The notes below the pieces were generated by a model, which was not told the DNA's origin, did no database searches, and worked only from the letters and a program-made list of their open reading frames with translations. Shown in pieces: positions 1 through 12,600 of a stretch of DNA of 36,706 nt. The DNA comes from Deltaproteobacteria bacterium (lineage in GTDB: Bacteria; Myxococcota_A; Polyangia; Haliangiales; Haliangiaceae). The stretch lies in NCBI GenBank assembly GCA_019237945.1, contig JAFAOG010000508.1, forward strand, positions 1 to 36,706. The letters run 5' to 3'. The first letter of the stretch is position 1; each line of letters begins with the position of its first letter. The position numbers were made by a program, and so were the translations under genes.

Positions 1-841
1 CGCGATAGCCGCACGCGCCGTGGTCGGAATCGTGCGGGTTGCATGGCGCCGCCGTGCCGAACGTGTCGATGTACAGGCCGCTCGCATCCTGAAACGACAC
101 CGAGCTCTGCGACGCGTTCTCCGAGAACCGCGCGATCAGCCCCTGCAGCACCTCGTCGAGCTGATCGCGCGTGATCGTCTGCCGTGGCAGGTCCGTGCCG
201 AGCGGACAGCCGCTGCACGGCACCGTCTGCACCGCGCCCGCCGCCAGCGGCAGCGCCGTGCCGTCTCCGGGATCGCCGAGCTGACCGCCGTGGCCCGGCT
301 TGTTCAGCCACGCATTCTCGAGCTGCAGATCGCTCAGGCGCAGGTACACGAGCGACACGGTCTGCGCGTCCTGCACGAGGTCGTACTCGGTCAGCTGCAC
401 GCCCGCGAGGTCGAGCGTCTGCGCCGTCCACTTCGCCGAGATCGTGGTGCCGGGCTCGTACGCCGTCGCGCCCTCGTCGGTCGCCATGAACGCGAACGCG
501 TTGAGGCTGCCGCGCTCGCGATCGAGCCAGTACTGCTGCGCGCTCGGATGATCGACGAGCCGCGCCGCCTGCCCGCCCCGCAGATCGCCCGCGGTGAGAT
601 GGATCGCGACGACGTGGTTCCCCGCGTCGATGCTGTTCACGATGTCGGGGTTCATGAACAGCAGGTCGTCGTCCTCGTGCGCGACGATGTAGATGTCGGT
701 GCACTGCGGGCCGGGCAGCGCGCACGGCATCGCGAACGTGCTCACCGGCGGCCCGCCCGTCGGCTCGGGCGCGGCGGCGAAGTCCACGCCGCAACCCGTC
801 GCGGTTAGCGCCACCAGCCAGAGCACGCCGCACGGCCGCAT
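1..841 (-). CDS. PIG-L/LmbE-family deacetylase lipoprotein (3' end beyond window)
   Basis: The reading frame runs from ATG at 841 to the window edge (280 codons, no stop), so the C-terminus is missing. The first 17 residues form a lipoprotein signal ending in a lipobox-like ATGC, with Cys17 as the likely lipidated residue. Residues 54-59 read AHEDDD, followed by LLFMNPDI and then a short HLTAGD segment. This is the N-terminal signature of PIG-L zinc-dependent N-acetylglucosamine deacetylases, where the His and Asp bind the metal. HDSDH near the visible end fits the second metal-binding motif. Family members remove acetyl groups from GlcNAc-type sugars; the substrate here is unknown. The gene lies downstream of guaA on the same strand but 104 bases away, with its own -10-like CATAGT. 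The family call is good; export as a lipoprotein is inferred. Confidence 0.8.
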   Translation of the reverse strand, partial: MRPCGVLWLVALTATGCGVDFAAAPEPTGGPPVSTFAMPCALPGPQCTDIYIVAHEDDDLLFMNPDIVNSIDAGNHVVAIHLTAGDLRGGQAARLVDHPSAQQYWLDRERGSLNAFAFMATDEGATAYEPGTTISAKWTAQTLDLAGVQLTEYDLVQDAQTVSLVYLRLSDLQLENAWLNKPGHGGQLGDPGDGTALPLAAGAVQTVPCSGCPLGTDLPRQTITRDQLDEVLQGLIARFSENASQSSVSFQDASGLYIDTFGTAAPCNPHDSDHGACGYR

Positions 842-916
842 GCCCGCGCACTATGCAGCGGACGCCGGCCGCGATCATCGAAATTCGCACGCGATCGCGG
901 ATCGGCCCGGCGGGCC
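842..916 (-). promoter_or_regulatory. Start region of the PIG-L gene: -10-like CATAGT and an upstream GC hairpin
   Basis: On the minus strand CATAGT (850-855) ends eight bases before the ATG at 841, and no Shine-Dalgarno is visible. A GC-rich inverted repeat (GGCCC at 904-908, GGGCC at 912-916) follows the guaA stop. It has no T-tract, so it is at best a weak terminator. The hexamer is imperfect (C instead of T at its first base). Confidence 0.3.
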
Positions 917-945
917 CAGCACCGACCCGCGGAGCCCGAGGCGGG

Positions 946-2508
<1,563 letters not shown>

Positions 2509-2510
2509 TG

Positions 2511-4058
<1,548 letters not shown>

Positions 4059-4137
4059 GTTTCGATTTGCACAACTCGCCACAAATCCACCTGTTACGCT
4101 GGCATGGACGTTGATCTCTTACGCGCGGGGTATCGCC

Positions 4138-5253
4138 ATGCGCAAAGCAACTCTCCTCGTGATCGTCGCGGCCTGCGCAGGAAAAGCGCCGCCGAACCCG
4201 GGTGGTGCGGATGCGCCGACGAATGGCGATGCGCCTGGCGCGGCATCGACCGCGAGGCTCAGCGGCAAGGTGATCGACTTCTTCGGAGGTCAGGTCGTCG
4301 ATGGCGTCAACGTCGCGACCGACGGCATCGATCCGTCGCAGATGACGTCGAGCGGATCGGACGGCGCGTACGCGTTCGACATGCCGATCGGCAGCAAGCT
4401 GTTCCTGCTCGCGAGCAAGACGACCTATCGCGTGACGCGCTCGACCGCGATCAGCGTCGCCGACATGCCGGTCACGCAGGACATCTACGCGATGACCGTG
4501 CAGGACGTGAAGAACCAGTACACGGGCCTGGGCAAGCTGCCCGCCGCCGGCACCGCGTTCCTCGCGATCGAGCTGCTGCGTCGCAACGGCCAGCCGCTCG
4601 TCGGCATCACGACCGCGAACATCCAGCTGCTCGACGCGCAGAACCAGGTCGTCCCGGCCGGAAGCGCGTACTTCTTCAACGCGCAGGGTGCACTCGATGC
4701 GGCGGCAGGCAGCGCGGTCCTCGGCCCCACCGGGCACTCGCGCGCCGCGATCCTCGATGTCCCGCCCGGCACGTACACGCTCGCCGTCACCTACCCCGCC
4801 GGCATGGGCGGCAACCAGCAGGACAACACGACCGTCACGACGATCGCCGATGGCGCGACGATCGCGCCGAGCAACTACGGCAGCGGCGGCGGTGGTGGCT
4901 CCGGCAGTGGCTCCGGCAGCGGCTCGGGCTCCGGCGCGATGTCGTTCGCGACCGACATCTACCCGCGGCTGCAGAAGGCCGGCGCGGGCGGCCTCGGCTG
5001 CGCGAACTGCCATACCGCGCTCGGCACCGCGGCCGTGCTGCCGTACGACGACGCACCGGCGACCGTGCTCGCGAACATGAAAGCGATCACCGGCGTGGTC
5101 GATCTGGCCACGCCGGCAAACTCGCTGTTCCTGACCAAACCTCTGTACGAGCCGACGCCTCCGCAGAACCACCCCAACGCGACGTTCCTGGACACCAACG
5201 ATCCCGACTACAAGAAGTTCCTCGCCTGGATCACCGGCGGCGCGAAGCCGTGA
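4138..5253 (+). CDS. Lipoprotein with a C-terminal single-haem CXXCH domain
   Basis: The 371-residue product starts at ATG 4138. A short lipoprotein signal ends at lipobox VAAC, with Cys13 to be lipidated. Residues about 40-240 look like beta-rich carboxypeptidase-regulatory or CNA-type domains (GKVIDFFGGQVVDGV..., then PPGTYTLAVTYP). A Ser/Gly linker at about residues 250-267 leads to a C-terminal cytochrome-c-like module with CANCH at residues 288-292, the covalent haem attachment motif. Preceding SFATDIYPRLQ and following NSLFLTKPL are typical of the small haem-motif domains common in Myxococcota. No obvious axial Met motif was seen, so redox function is uncertain. A -10-like TACGCT preceded by TG (4093-4100) lies about 38 bases upstream of the start. 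Confidence 0.8.
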   Translation: MRKATLLVIVAACAGKAPPNPGGADAPTNGDAPGAASTARLSGKVIDFFGGQVVDGVNVATDGIDPSQMTSSGSDGAYAFDMPIGSKLFLLASKTTYRVTRSTAISVADMPVTQDIYAMTVQDVKNQYTGLGKLPAAGTAFLAIELLRRNGQPLVGITTANIQLLDAQNQVVPAGSAYFFNAQGALDAAAGSAVLGPTGHSRAAILDVPPGTYTLAVTYPAGMGGNQQDNTTVTTIADGATIAPSNYGSGGGGGSGSGSGSGSGSGAMSFATDIYPRLQKAGAGGLGCANCHTALGTAAVLPYDDAPATVLANMKAITGVVDLATPANSLFLTKPLYEPTPPQNHPNATFLDTNDPDYKKFLAWITGGAKP

Positions 5254-5278
5254 GTGGAGCGTTCGTCGTCGTCGTCGC

Positions 5279-5404
5279 TTAGCAGCGGCTGATCAGATAA
5301 ACGATGAGCAGGATCGGCAGCGGGACGCCGAGGAGCCACGCCAGCGCATAGCCGGCCTTACCAGACTGAGGGTTACGAACGGTAAGAGCAGTAGTATTCG
5401 TCAT
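5279..5404 (-). CDS. Small single-pass membrane protein (41 aa)
   Basis: A 42-codon frame from ATG 5404 to TAA 5281-5279 encodes a 41-residue protein. It has a polar start (MTNTTALTVRNPQSGKAGYA), a hydrophobic stretch (AWLLGVPLPILLIVYLI) and a C-terminal SRC. This layout is that of conserved small membrane proteins, though I cannot name a family. The first 16 codons use ACT, GCT, CTT, GTT, CGT and TCT, which are rare in neighbouring genes. That argues both for real coding and for selection on expression or low mRNA structure at the start. It is convergent with the haem-motif lipoprotein (25-base gap) and divergent from panE (46 bases). No convincing Shine-Dalgarno is present. Confidence 0.7.
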   Translation of the reverse strand: MTNTTALTVRNPQSGKAGYALAWLLGVPLPILLIVYLISRC

Positions 5405-5438
5405 GCCTGGTGCTTTTGCAGCGCGCGTGCCTCACGAG

Positions 5439-5450
5439 TAACGTGCGCAC
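5439..5450 (+). promoter_or_regulatory. -10-like TAACGT for a leaderless panE transcript
   Basis: TAACGT at 5439-5444 is followed by six bases and then the GTG start at 5451. There is no Shine-Dalgarno. Transcription would begin at or next to the start codon. Confidence 0.45.
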
Positions 5451-6434
5451 GTGCCACGCATCGTCATCTTTGGAGCGGGCGCGATTGGCTGCTGGATCGG
5501 CGGGCGCCTCGCGGTGGGCGGCGCCGATGTCACGCTCGTCGGGCGGCCGCGCGTGCTCGGCGAGCTCGAGCGAGGTCTGCAGGTCAGCGAGCTCGGCGGC
5601 GGCCAGTGGACGGTGCATCCGAAGCTCTCGACCGAGGCGATCGATGGCGAGCTGATCCTCGTGTGCACGAAGTCGGCGCAGACCGCCGATGCCGCGCGCG
5701 CGCTCGCGGGCACGACCGGAACGATCGTCAGCATGCAGAACGGCGTGCGCAACGTGCCGGTGCTGCGCGAGCTGTTGCCGGGGCGGCGCGTGCTCGCGGG
5801 GATGGTTCCGTTCAACGTCGTGAAGCGCGGGCCGGGCAGCTATCACCGAGGCTCGGGAGGCACGCTTGCCGTCGAGAATTCCGACGCAGCGGCGCCGCTC
5901 ACGGAGGCGTCTCTGCGCGCCGACCTCGCGCTCGACCTGCGCGATGACATGCTCCCCGTGCAGTGGGCAAAGCTCGTGATGAACCTCAACAACGCGATCA
6001 ACGCGCTGTCGGGACGGCCACTCGCGGACGAGCTCGCGCAGCGCGGCTATCGCCAGATCCTCGCCGCGGCGCAACGCGAGGCGCTCGATCTCCTGCGCGC
6101 GGCGCACATCGAGGTCGCGCGCGTGACCATCGTGCCGCCGCGCTGGATGCCGCGCCTGCTCGCCCTGCCCGACCCGCTGTTTCGCCGGCTCGCGGGCCGG
6201 GTCGTCGCGATCGATCCGTACGCGCGATCGTCGATGTGGGACGACCTCGAAGCGAGGCGCCCGACGGAGGTCGACTACATCAACGGCGAGGTCGTCGCGC
6301 TCGCCGAGCGCCTCGGCACACACGCGCCGGTCAATTCTGGGCTCGTCCGTCTGGTGAGGGAGGCGGAAGGCGGCGGGAAGCGCGATTTTTCCTCGGACGA
6401 GCTGCGTCACGCGCTCATGCGCTCCACAGCATGA
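5451..6434 (+). CDS. panE: 2-dehydropantoate 2-reductase family protein
   Basis: The family reduces ketopantoate to pantoate with NADPH in the pantothenate/CoA pathway. The 327-residue protein has the N-terminal Rossmann glycine motif GAGAIG at residues 8-13. The nucleotide-domain segment CTKSAQT follows, then the MQNGV loop. The C-terminal helical domain carries KLVMNLNNAINALSG with the catalytic Lys, and SSMWDDLEARRPTEVDYINGEVV, the family's substrate-binding signature. The GTG start is directly before the Rossmann beta strand. The 3' end overlaps the convergent small membrane gene by 20 bases. Some homologues act on other 2-keto acids, and pan genes are absent nearby, so the gene symbol is probable rather than certain. 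Confidence 0.85.
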   Translation: MPRIVIFGAGAIGCWIGGRLAVGGADVTLVGRPRVLGELERGLQVSELGGGQWTVHPKLSTEAIDGELILVCTKSAQTADAARALAGTTGTIVSMQNGVRNVPVLRELLPGRRVLAGMVPFNVVKRGPGSYHRGSGGTLAVENSDAAAPLTEASLRADLALDLRDDMLPVQWAKLVMNLNNAINALSGRPLADELAQRGYRQILAAAQREALDLLRAAHIEVARVTIVPPRWMPRLLALPDPLFRRLAGRVVAIDPYARSSMWDDLEARRPTEVDYINGEVVALAERLGTHAPVNSGLVRLVREAEGGGKRDFSSDELRHALMRSTA

Positions 6435-6981
6435 CGGCGAACCCGCCGCCGATCGCGCCGAGCAGCAGTGCGTCGAGGAACCGTCCGTAGCTCTGGAGGC
6501 GTGCGCGCAACGGCGCGCGGCCGGTGTGCTCGCGCACGGGGAGATCGGCGCGCTTCATCTGGCGCACGATCGCGTCGTAGCGCTCCCAGTCGCGCGCGGC
6601 CAGAAACCACCACGAGCCACGCTTGGCCTCGAGCGCGACGCCGTCCTCGTACGCGTGCGCCGTGACGATCCGCGACGCCTGCTGCGTGAAGCTCATCGCA
6701 TCCCAGCCCCAGCGCACGCCGTCGCGCGTGATCGCGAGCTGGGCGCGGCGGACCGCGAAGCCGAGCAGCGCGATCGCGAGGAACGCGACCGGCAGGATGA
6801 CCTGCGTCGACGCGTGATAGCGATACGGATGGCGCGACACGGCGAGCCACGTCAGCGCCCCGAACGCGACAACGAGCACGACCGCGATCGTCGCGAGCCG
6901 GCGGCTGCGCGCGGGAGGCCGGAACTGACCGAGCGGCGTTCCGACGAGCCCGATCCCCGGCGGGATGTCGACGACGCTCAT
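6415..6981 (-). CDS. Membrane protein with PH-like soluble segment
   Basis: This 188-residue protein of unknown function starts one base after the glnD stop, so it is probably the last gene of the kinase-glnD operon. Two adjacent transmembrane helices (about residues 29-50 and 58-79) precede a soluble part of about 80 residues. That part contains LAITRDGVRWGW and a Trp-rich GSWWFLAARDWERYD. A last hydrophobic stretch lies at about 168-188. The two-helix-then-beta layout resembles bacterial PH-domain membrane proteins, but the similarity is only by pattern. The stop lies inside panE, giving a 20-base tail-to-tail overlap, so a terminator for either gene would have to lie within the opposite coding region. 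Confidence 0.75.
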   Translation of the reverse strand: MSVVDIPPGIGLVGTPLGQFRPPARSRRLATIAVVLVVAFGALTWLAVSRHPYRYHASTQVILPVAFLAIALLGFAVRRAQLAITRDGVRWGWDAMSFTQQASRIVTAHAYEDGVALEAKRGSWWFLAARDWERYDAIVRQMKRADLPVREHTGRAPLRARLQSYGRFLDALLLGAIGGGFAVMLWSA

Positions 6982-6982
6982 C

Positions 6983-9652
6983 CTAGCCGCCCGTCAGCCC
7001 CGGCGACTCGACGGCCATGCGCAGCCGATCGACGAGCACGGTGCGCTCGCGCGCGTCGGTGAGCCGCTTGCCGGCGCGCGTCACGTAGAAGACGTCGGCG
7101 ACCTTCTCGCCCTCGGTGGAGACCTTCGCGAGCGAGATGTCGAGGCCGAGGTCGGCGAGCGTCTGCGTGATCGCGTACAGCACGCCGACGCGGTCGCGCG
7201 TGAACACCTCGACGATCGTCGCCTGCGTCGAGTCGTCGTGGAGCTTGATCTCGGTCGGCACGCCCGGCGTCACGCGCTTGGGCAGCCCGCTCCTGGGCCG
7301 ACGCTTCGCGATCAGCGACGCCGCGGCGAGCGGATCCGGCGCCCCCGCGAGCAACTCGCGCAGATCGCCGAGCAGGCGCGCCCAGCGTGCGTCGTCCTCG
7401 GGAATCGCCTCGCCCTTGAGGTCGCGCACGTAGAACGTATCGAGCACGAGCCGCGTCTGCAGATCGACGTGGCCGAGCACGGCGCCGAGCACGTCGACGC
7501 GCGCGGCGGTCAGCGCACCCGCGATCGCGGCGAGCACGCCGGGCGCATCGGGCGCGACGATCGACAGCTCGCTGTGTCCCTTCATCGGGTAGCAGTGCAC
7601 TTCGAGCGCGACCGGCGGCGTCTTCCCCTGCGCCGCGTGCGCGAGCCGGACCTGGCGCGCGGCCTGACGCGGCGACAGCTGCGCGAACAGCCGTGGATCG
7701 ATGCCGTCGACGGCGCTGCGCGCGACCTCGGGATCCAGCTCCTCGCCCTCGACCGCGATCTGCACCGCCTTCGCGCGCAGCTTCTTGTCGGCGTCCTCGG
7801 CTGCACCCGCGGAGTTGCCGCGGAAGTACTCGCGCGTACGCAGCAGCAGATCGCGCAGCAGGCCGTCCTTCCACGCGTTGAGGTTGTCGGGCGCGGTCAT
7901 CGCGGTGTCGCACAGCGTGACGAGGTAGAGCTGCACGAGGTGCTCGTCGTCGCCGATCTTCTCGGCGAACCGCGCGATCTCCTCGGGGTCGCTGAGATCG
8001 CGGCGCTGCGAGAGGTGCGACATCGTCAGGTGCTGCCGCACGAGGAACTCCGCGAGCTCGATCTCGACCTCGGGCATGCCGAGCCGCGAGCCAACCGCCC
8101 GCGTGACGACCGCGCCCTTCTCGGCGTGCCCCTTGCCGAGCGGCTTGCCGACGTCGTGCAGCAGCGTGCCGAGCAGCAGCGACGCCGGCCGCTGGATCTC
8201 CTTCCACAGCTCGGTCGCAAGCGGATGTTCCGTGGCGAGCTCGCCGCGCGCGATCCGCTTCTGCATCTGCACCGCGTAGAGCTGATGCTGATCGACGGTG
8301 TACACGTGATAGAGGTCGTGCTGGACTCGCGCCGTGCACGGCGCCCACTCGGGGATGATCGCCGAGACGATGCCGAGCTGGTGCATCACCTCGAGCGCGC
8401 TCGGCTGCGAGCTGTCACGCAGATCGCACAGCGCCTCGAGCCACAGCTTGCCGGCGAGCGGATCGCTGCCGAGCGCCTGCGGATCGCGCGCGACGGCCTC
8501 CGCGATCAGCTCGCGCGTGTGTCCGTAGACCGGCACTTGCTCGGCGACCGCGACGCGAAACAGCCGCACGATCTCGCTCGGGCGCTCGGCGAACAGCTTC
8601 GGATCCTTGATCGCGAGCTCGCCGTTGAACGTGATGAACGAGCCATCGACCTGCGCGATTCGCGGTTTGCGGCGCGCGGGGACGCGGGCACTCTCGAGCA
8701 GCCGGTCCGTGACCTGCACGACCTCGCGCGCGTGCAAGTAGTACTCGCGCATCAGCGCCTCGACGGCCGGGGCGACCGCGCTGCGGATGTCGCCCTCGTG
8801 CGGCCGCGCGTTCGGGAACAGCTTGGGACCGAGCGCCTCCTGGATCTCGAACGTCAGCTGGTCGAAGCGGCGCTTCGTCGTCAGCTGCACGAGCGCGCGC
8901 ACGCGCAGCATGAAGTCGCGCGCACCGGCGAGCACGTCGCCCTGGCGCCGCGTCAGGTGGCCGAGCGCGACGAGGTTTGCGATCAGCTGCTCCGTCGTCG
9001 CCGGATCGACATCGGGCCTCGGCGGATGCCAGCGCACCTGCGCGGCCCACAGCGCCGTCGCCAGATCGCGCAGCGCGCCGATGCCCTGCTTGAGGTTCGG
9101 CTCGAGCAGATACAGCGACGCGCCGAACCGCTCGTGGCGGCCCTTCTGCTCGGCGGCGAGCATCGCGATGAAGTCGTTCGGGTTACCGCCGGGCGCGAGC
9201 GCTCCGAGGGTCGCGCGCACGAGATCCGCGGTCAGCGCGCGGTCGCCGGCGATGTGGCGCGCGTCGAGCAGCGCGGTCGCGGTCGCGAGGTCATCGCGTG
9301 CGAGCCGGGCCGTCGCCCTCGCCTCGCGGATCGCGTGGCCGATCGCGAGCTTCTCGTCCCACAGCGGATAGAGCAGCTTGTCGGCGACCTGCTTCGCGGC
9401 CGCCTCGTCGCGGTCGTGGAGCACGATGAAGTCGATGTCGGAGAACGGGGCGAGCTCGCGGCGCGCCCAGCCGCCCGTCGCGACGAGCGCCAGCGGCGTC
9501 TTCACGCCCTCGCGCGCGATCGCGAACCGCTCGGCGATCGCCGCATCGTAGAGGTCGCTGATCGCGCGACACACGACGCCGCCGCTGCCGGGCGCGCCGA
9601 GCTGGGCCGGCAACGTCTGGAACGTGGCGTCGAGAGCGGCGCGAAGGCCCAC
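6983..9652 (-). CDS. glnD: [Protein-PII] uridylyltransferase / uridylyl-removing enzyme
   Basis: GlnD senses glutamine and adds or removes UMP on PII proteins, setting nitrogen assimilation. The 889-residue protein has all parts in order. A nucleotidyltransferase domain carries GGWARREL at residues 60-67 and the catalytic SDID at 71-74. It is followed by the GlnD-type helical linker. The HD domain has LLHDVGK with His499/Asp500. Two C-terminal ACT domains (about 700-760 and 815-885) are where the effector binds. The GTG start at 9652 has AGAGGG upstream and lies 13 bases after the Ig-repeat gene stop, so it appears to be co-transcribed with membrane kinases and a surface lipoprotein. That is an unusual setting, because glnD is more often alone or near other nitrogen genes. 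No PII gene lies in the window. Confidence 0.95.
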   Translation of the reverse strand: MGLRAALDATFQTLPAQLGAPGSGGVVCRAISDLYDAAIAERFAIAREGVKTPLALVATGGWARRELAPFSDIDFIVLHDRDEAAAKQVADKLLYPLWDEKLAIGHAIREARATARLARDDLATATALLDARHIAGDRALTADLVRATLGALAPGGNPNDFIAMLAAEQKGRHERFGASLYLLEPNLKQGIGALRDLATALWAAQVRWHPPRPDVDPATTEQLIANLVALGHLTRRQGDVLAGARDFMLRVRALVQLTTKRRFDQLTFEIQEALGPKLFPNARPHEGDIRSAVAPAVEALMREYYLHAREVVQVTDRLLESARVPARRKPRIAQVDGSFITFNGELAIKDPKLFAERPSEIVRLFRVAVAEQVPVYGHTRELIAEAVARDPQALGSDPLAGKLWLEALCDLRDSSQPSALEVMHQLGIVSAIIPEWAPCTARVQHDLYHVYTVDQHQLYAVQMQKRIARGELATEHPLATELWKEIQRPASLLLGTLLHDVGKPLGKGHAEKGAVVTRAVGSRLGMPEVEIELAEFLVRQHLTMSHLSQRRDLSDPEEIARFAEKIGDDEHLVQLYLVTLCDTAMTAPDNLNAWKDGLLRDLLLRTREYFRGNSAGAAEDADKKLRAKAVQIAVEGEELDPEVARSAVDGIDPRLFAQLSPRQAARQVRLAHAAQGKTPPVALEVHCYPMKGHSELSIVAPDAPGVLAAIAGALTAARVDVLGAVLGHVDLQTRLVLDTFYVRDLKGEAIPEDDARWARLLGDLRELLAGAPDPLAAASLIAKRRPRSGLPKRVTPGVPTEIKLHDDSTQATIVEVFTRDRVGVLYAITQTLADLGLDISLAKVSTEGEKVADVFYVTRAGKRLTDARERTVLVDRLRMAVESPGLTGG

Positions 9653-9665
9653 GCCCTCTTTTACC

Positions 9666-12600
9666 TCACGGCTGCGGCGGTGCCGAGGACCCGAGCGGCG
9701 TGATGCTCGTGCTCGGCGCGTTGAAGTCGTTCTTGTTGTTGTCGGTGTCGGTCGCCGCTCCCGCGCCGCCCGCTGGCTTGCGCTGGATGCTGTTGCCCGT
9801 GTTCGGGCCCTGCGCGGCCTGCCCCTCGATGAACGGCGTGTTCTGGTTGCCCCAGCCGACCTTGTCGAGCACCTTCGACTGGCTCGTCGCGGACATGCTG
9901 ACGTAGATGCCGTCGTTGTTTGTCATCTCGAGCACGGACGCGTCGTAGGTCGCGTCGCGCGATGCGTACCAGGTCTCCGCACTCGACTGCGTCGACACGA
10001 TCAGGAAGAACCCGTGCGACGGGATCGTCGCGTGTACGACCGTCAGCGCGAAGTCGGAGTCGCCGAGTCCGGTGCGCACGTGGAGGTGCAGCGGCAGCGT
10101 CGACAGGTTCAGCGCGGTCGCCGTCGGGTTATACAGCTCGACAAACTCGTGGTTCTGCCCGAAGAACGACTGCTGCATCACCTCGCTCACGAGCACGCCC
10201 GCGTACGGGATCAGATTGACGGTGCTCGTCGTGTTGCGCCCGACCGCGTTCTGCACCTGGACCGCCCAGCCGAGCGTTCCGTTCGTCAGGATGCCCGCCG
10301 GGAACACGGCCGTGATCTGCGTGCCGCTATCGACCGTGCAGCTCGTCGGCTTCGTGTTGATCACGGTGCCGCTCCCGTTGGTGTCGTTGAGCTGCACGCC
10401 GGTCGGGCACTGCACGCCGGTGAAGTCGGTGCCCGTGATCACGACCGTCGCCGTGCCGGTGTTGTAGTAGCGCGTCCCGTTGTCGGGAACGCTCGAGACG
10501 ACCTGCACGTTCGTCACCGTGGGCGCCTTGAGCGCGGTGCCAGTGAAGCTCGCGTTGTTGATGCCGATCGGCTCGGCGTCGGACGCGCGGGTGACGCCCG
10601 AGACCGTCACCGTGTATGTCTGCGCGGCCTGCGCGCTCGTCTGGAGCGTCACCTTGTTGCCCGAGAGGAGCGGCGTCCCGGTGAGCGTCAGGCCGGGCAC
10701 GGAGTAGCTCGAAAGCGTCGTCGCCTGCACGCTGTCGGGCGGCGCCGAGAACGTCACCGTCATCGATCCGCTGCTCGTCGAGGCCGCGCTCGCCACATCG
10801 AATGGCGCGCGTCCGGTGAACGGCGCGCTGCTGCTGGCCAGCGTGCTGCCGTCGCTCGCGCGCGTGACGTTCGCGACGTTGACCGTGTAGGTCTGCGCCG
10901 ACTGGGTCGACGAATTGATCGTCACCGTGTTGCCGCTCAGCACCGGCGTGCCCGACAGCGTCAGGCCGACGATCGAATAGTTCGCGAGCGTCGTCGCCTG
11001 CGCCGGGTTGGGCGGCGCATCGAACGTCACGCTGACCGAATGGCTCGTCACGCTCGCCGCGCTTGCGACGTTGAACGCGACGTGCGTGAAGCTCGCCTGG
11101 TTGACGCCGAGCGGCGACCCGTCGAACTTCGTCACGCCCGTGACGGTGACCGTGTAGCTCTGGGCCGCCTGCGGCGAGGTCGTGATCGTCACGGTGTTGC
11201 CGCTGAGCGTCGGCGTCCCCGACAGCACGAGGCCCGGCACCGAGTAGTTGCTCAGCACGACGGCCTTCGTCGCGTCGGGCTGGCCGTCGAACGTCACGCT
11301 CATCGTCGTCGTGTTGACCGAGCTCGCGCTCGCGACGTTGAAGCCGATGCGGCCCGTGAACGTCGCCTGGTTGAAGCCCGCGGCCAGCGCCTCGCCGTCG
11401 CTCGCGCGCGTGACGCCGGTGACGGTCACCGTGTAGCTCGTGACGCTCTGGCCCGACGTCGCGATCGTGACGGTGTTGCCGCTCAGCGTCGGAGTGCCCG
11501 AGAGCGTCAGGCCCGGCACCGAGTAGCTCGCGAGATTGACGGCGGCGATCGGATCCGGCGGCGCATCGAACGTCACCGTCATCGAGACGTTGCTCGCCGA
11601 CGCGGCGCTCGCGACCTTGAACGGGGCGCGACCCTGGAACTGCGCGCTCGAGATCGTCAAGGCTTCCGCGTCGCTCGCGCGCGTCACGCCGCTGACGATC
11701 ACTGCGTACGGCTGGTTGCTCTGCGCCGACGTCGTCAGCGTGACCTGGCTGCCGACGAGGTTCGGCACGCCGATCAGCGACAGGCCGGGCACGTTGTAGT
11801 TGAGCGGGTTCGTCGCCTCGCCCGCGTTCGGCGGCGCGTCGAACGTGACGATCAGCGTCGTGCTCGTCGTCGCCTGCGCACCTGACACGTCGAACGGTGC
11901 GCGACCCGTGAACGACGCGGTCGCGGCGGTCAGCGGCTCGCCATCGGACGCGCGCGCGACGTTCGCGACGGTCACGGTGTAGTCGGTATTCGACTGCGGA
12001 GACGTCGTGATCGTCACGCTGTTGCCGGCGAGCTGCGGCGTACCGCTGAGCGTCAGGCCTGGGATCGTGTAGTTCGCGAGCGTCTGCGCCGCCGTCGGCT
12101 CGGGCGCCGCGTCGAACGACACGATGATGCGCGTGCTGGTCGCGGAGACCGCGCCGCTGACATCGAACGGGGCGCGCCCCATGAACTGCGTCGAATTGAC
12201 CGTCAGCGGCTCGAGGTCGCTGGCGCGCGTCACGTTCGAGACCGTGACCGTGTAGTTCGATGCACTCTGCGGCGAGGTCGTCAGCGTCACCGTGTTGCCC
12301 GACAGCGTCGGCGTGCCGCCGATCGTCAGGCCCTGGATGTCGTAGTTCGCGGGGTTGACGGCCGCCGTCGGATCGGGCGCCGCGTCGAACGTCACGCGAA
12401 CGGTGTGCGTGTTCGTCGACAGCGCACTCGCGACATCGAACGCGGCGATGCCTGTGAAGCCGGCGCTCGTGATCGTCAGCGGCTCGCCGTCGCTGGCGCG
12501 CGTAACGTTGGAGACGGTGACCGTGTAGGACGTCGCGCTCTGCGTCGACGTGGTCAGCACGACATCGGAGCCGCTGACCACCGGCACGCCCGAGAGCGTG

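Noticed and set aside
890-899. CGCGATCGCG and many GCGATCGC palindromes, similar to cyanobacterial HIP1
   Set aside because: Most copies encode Ala-Ile-Ala or Ile-Ala in coding frame and follow from codon usage at high GC; no regular spacing was seen.
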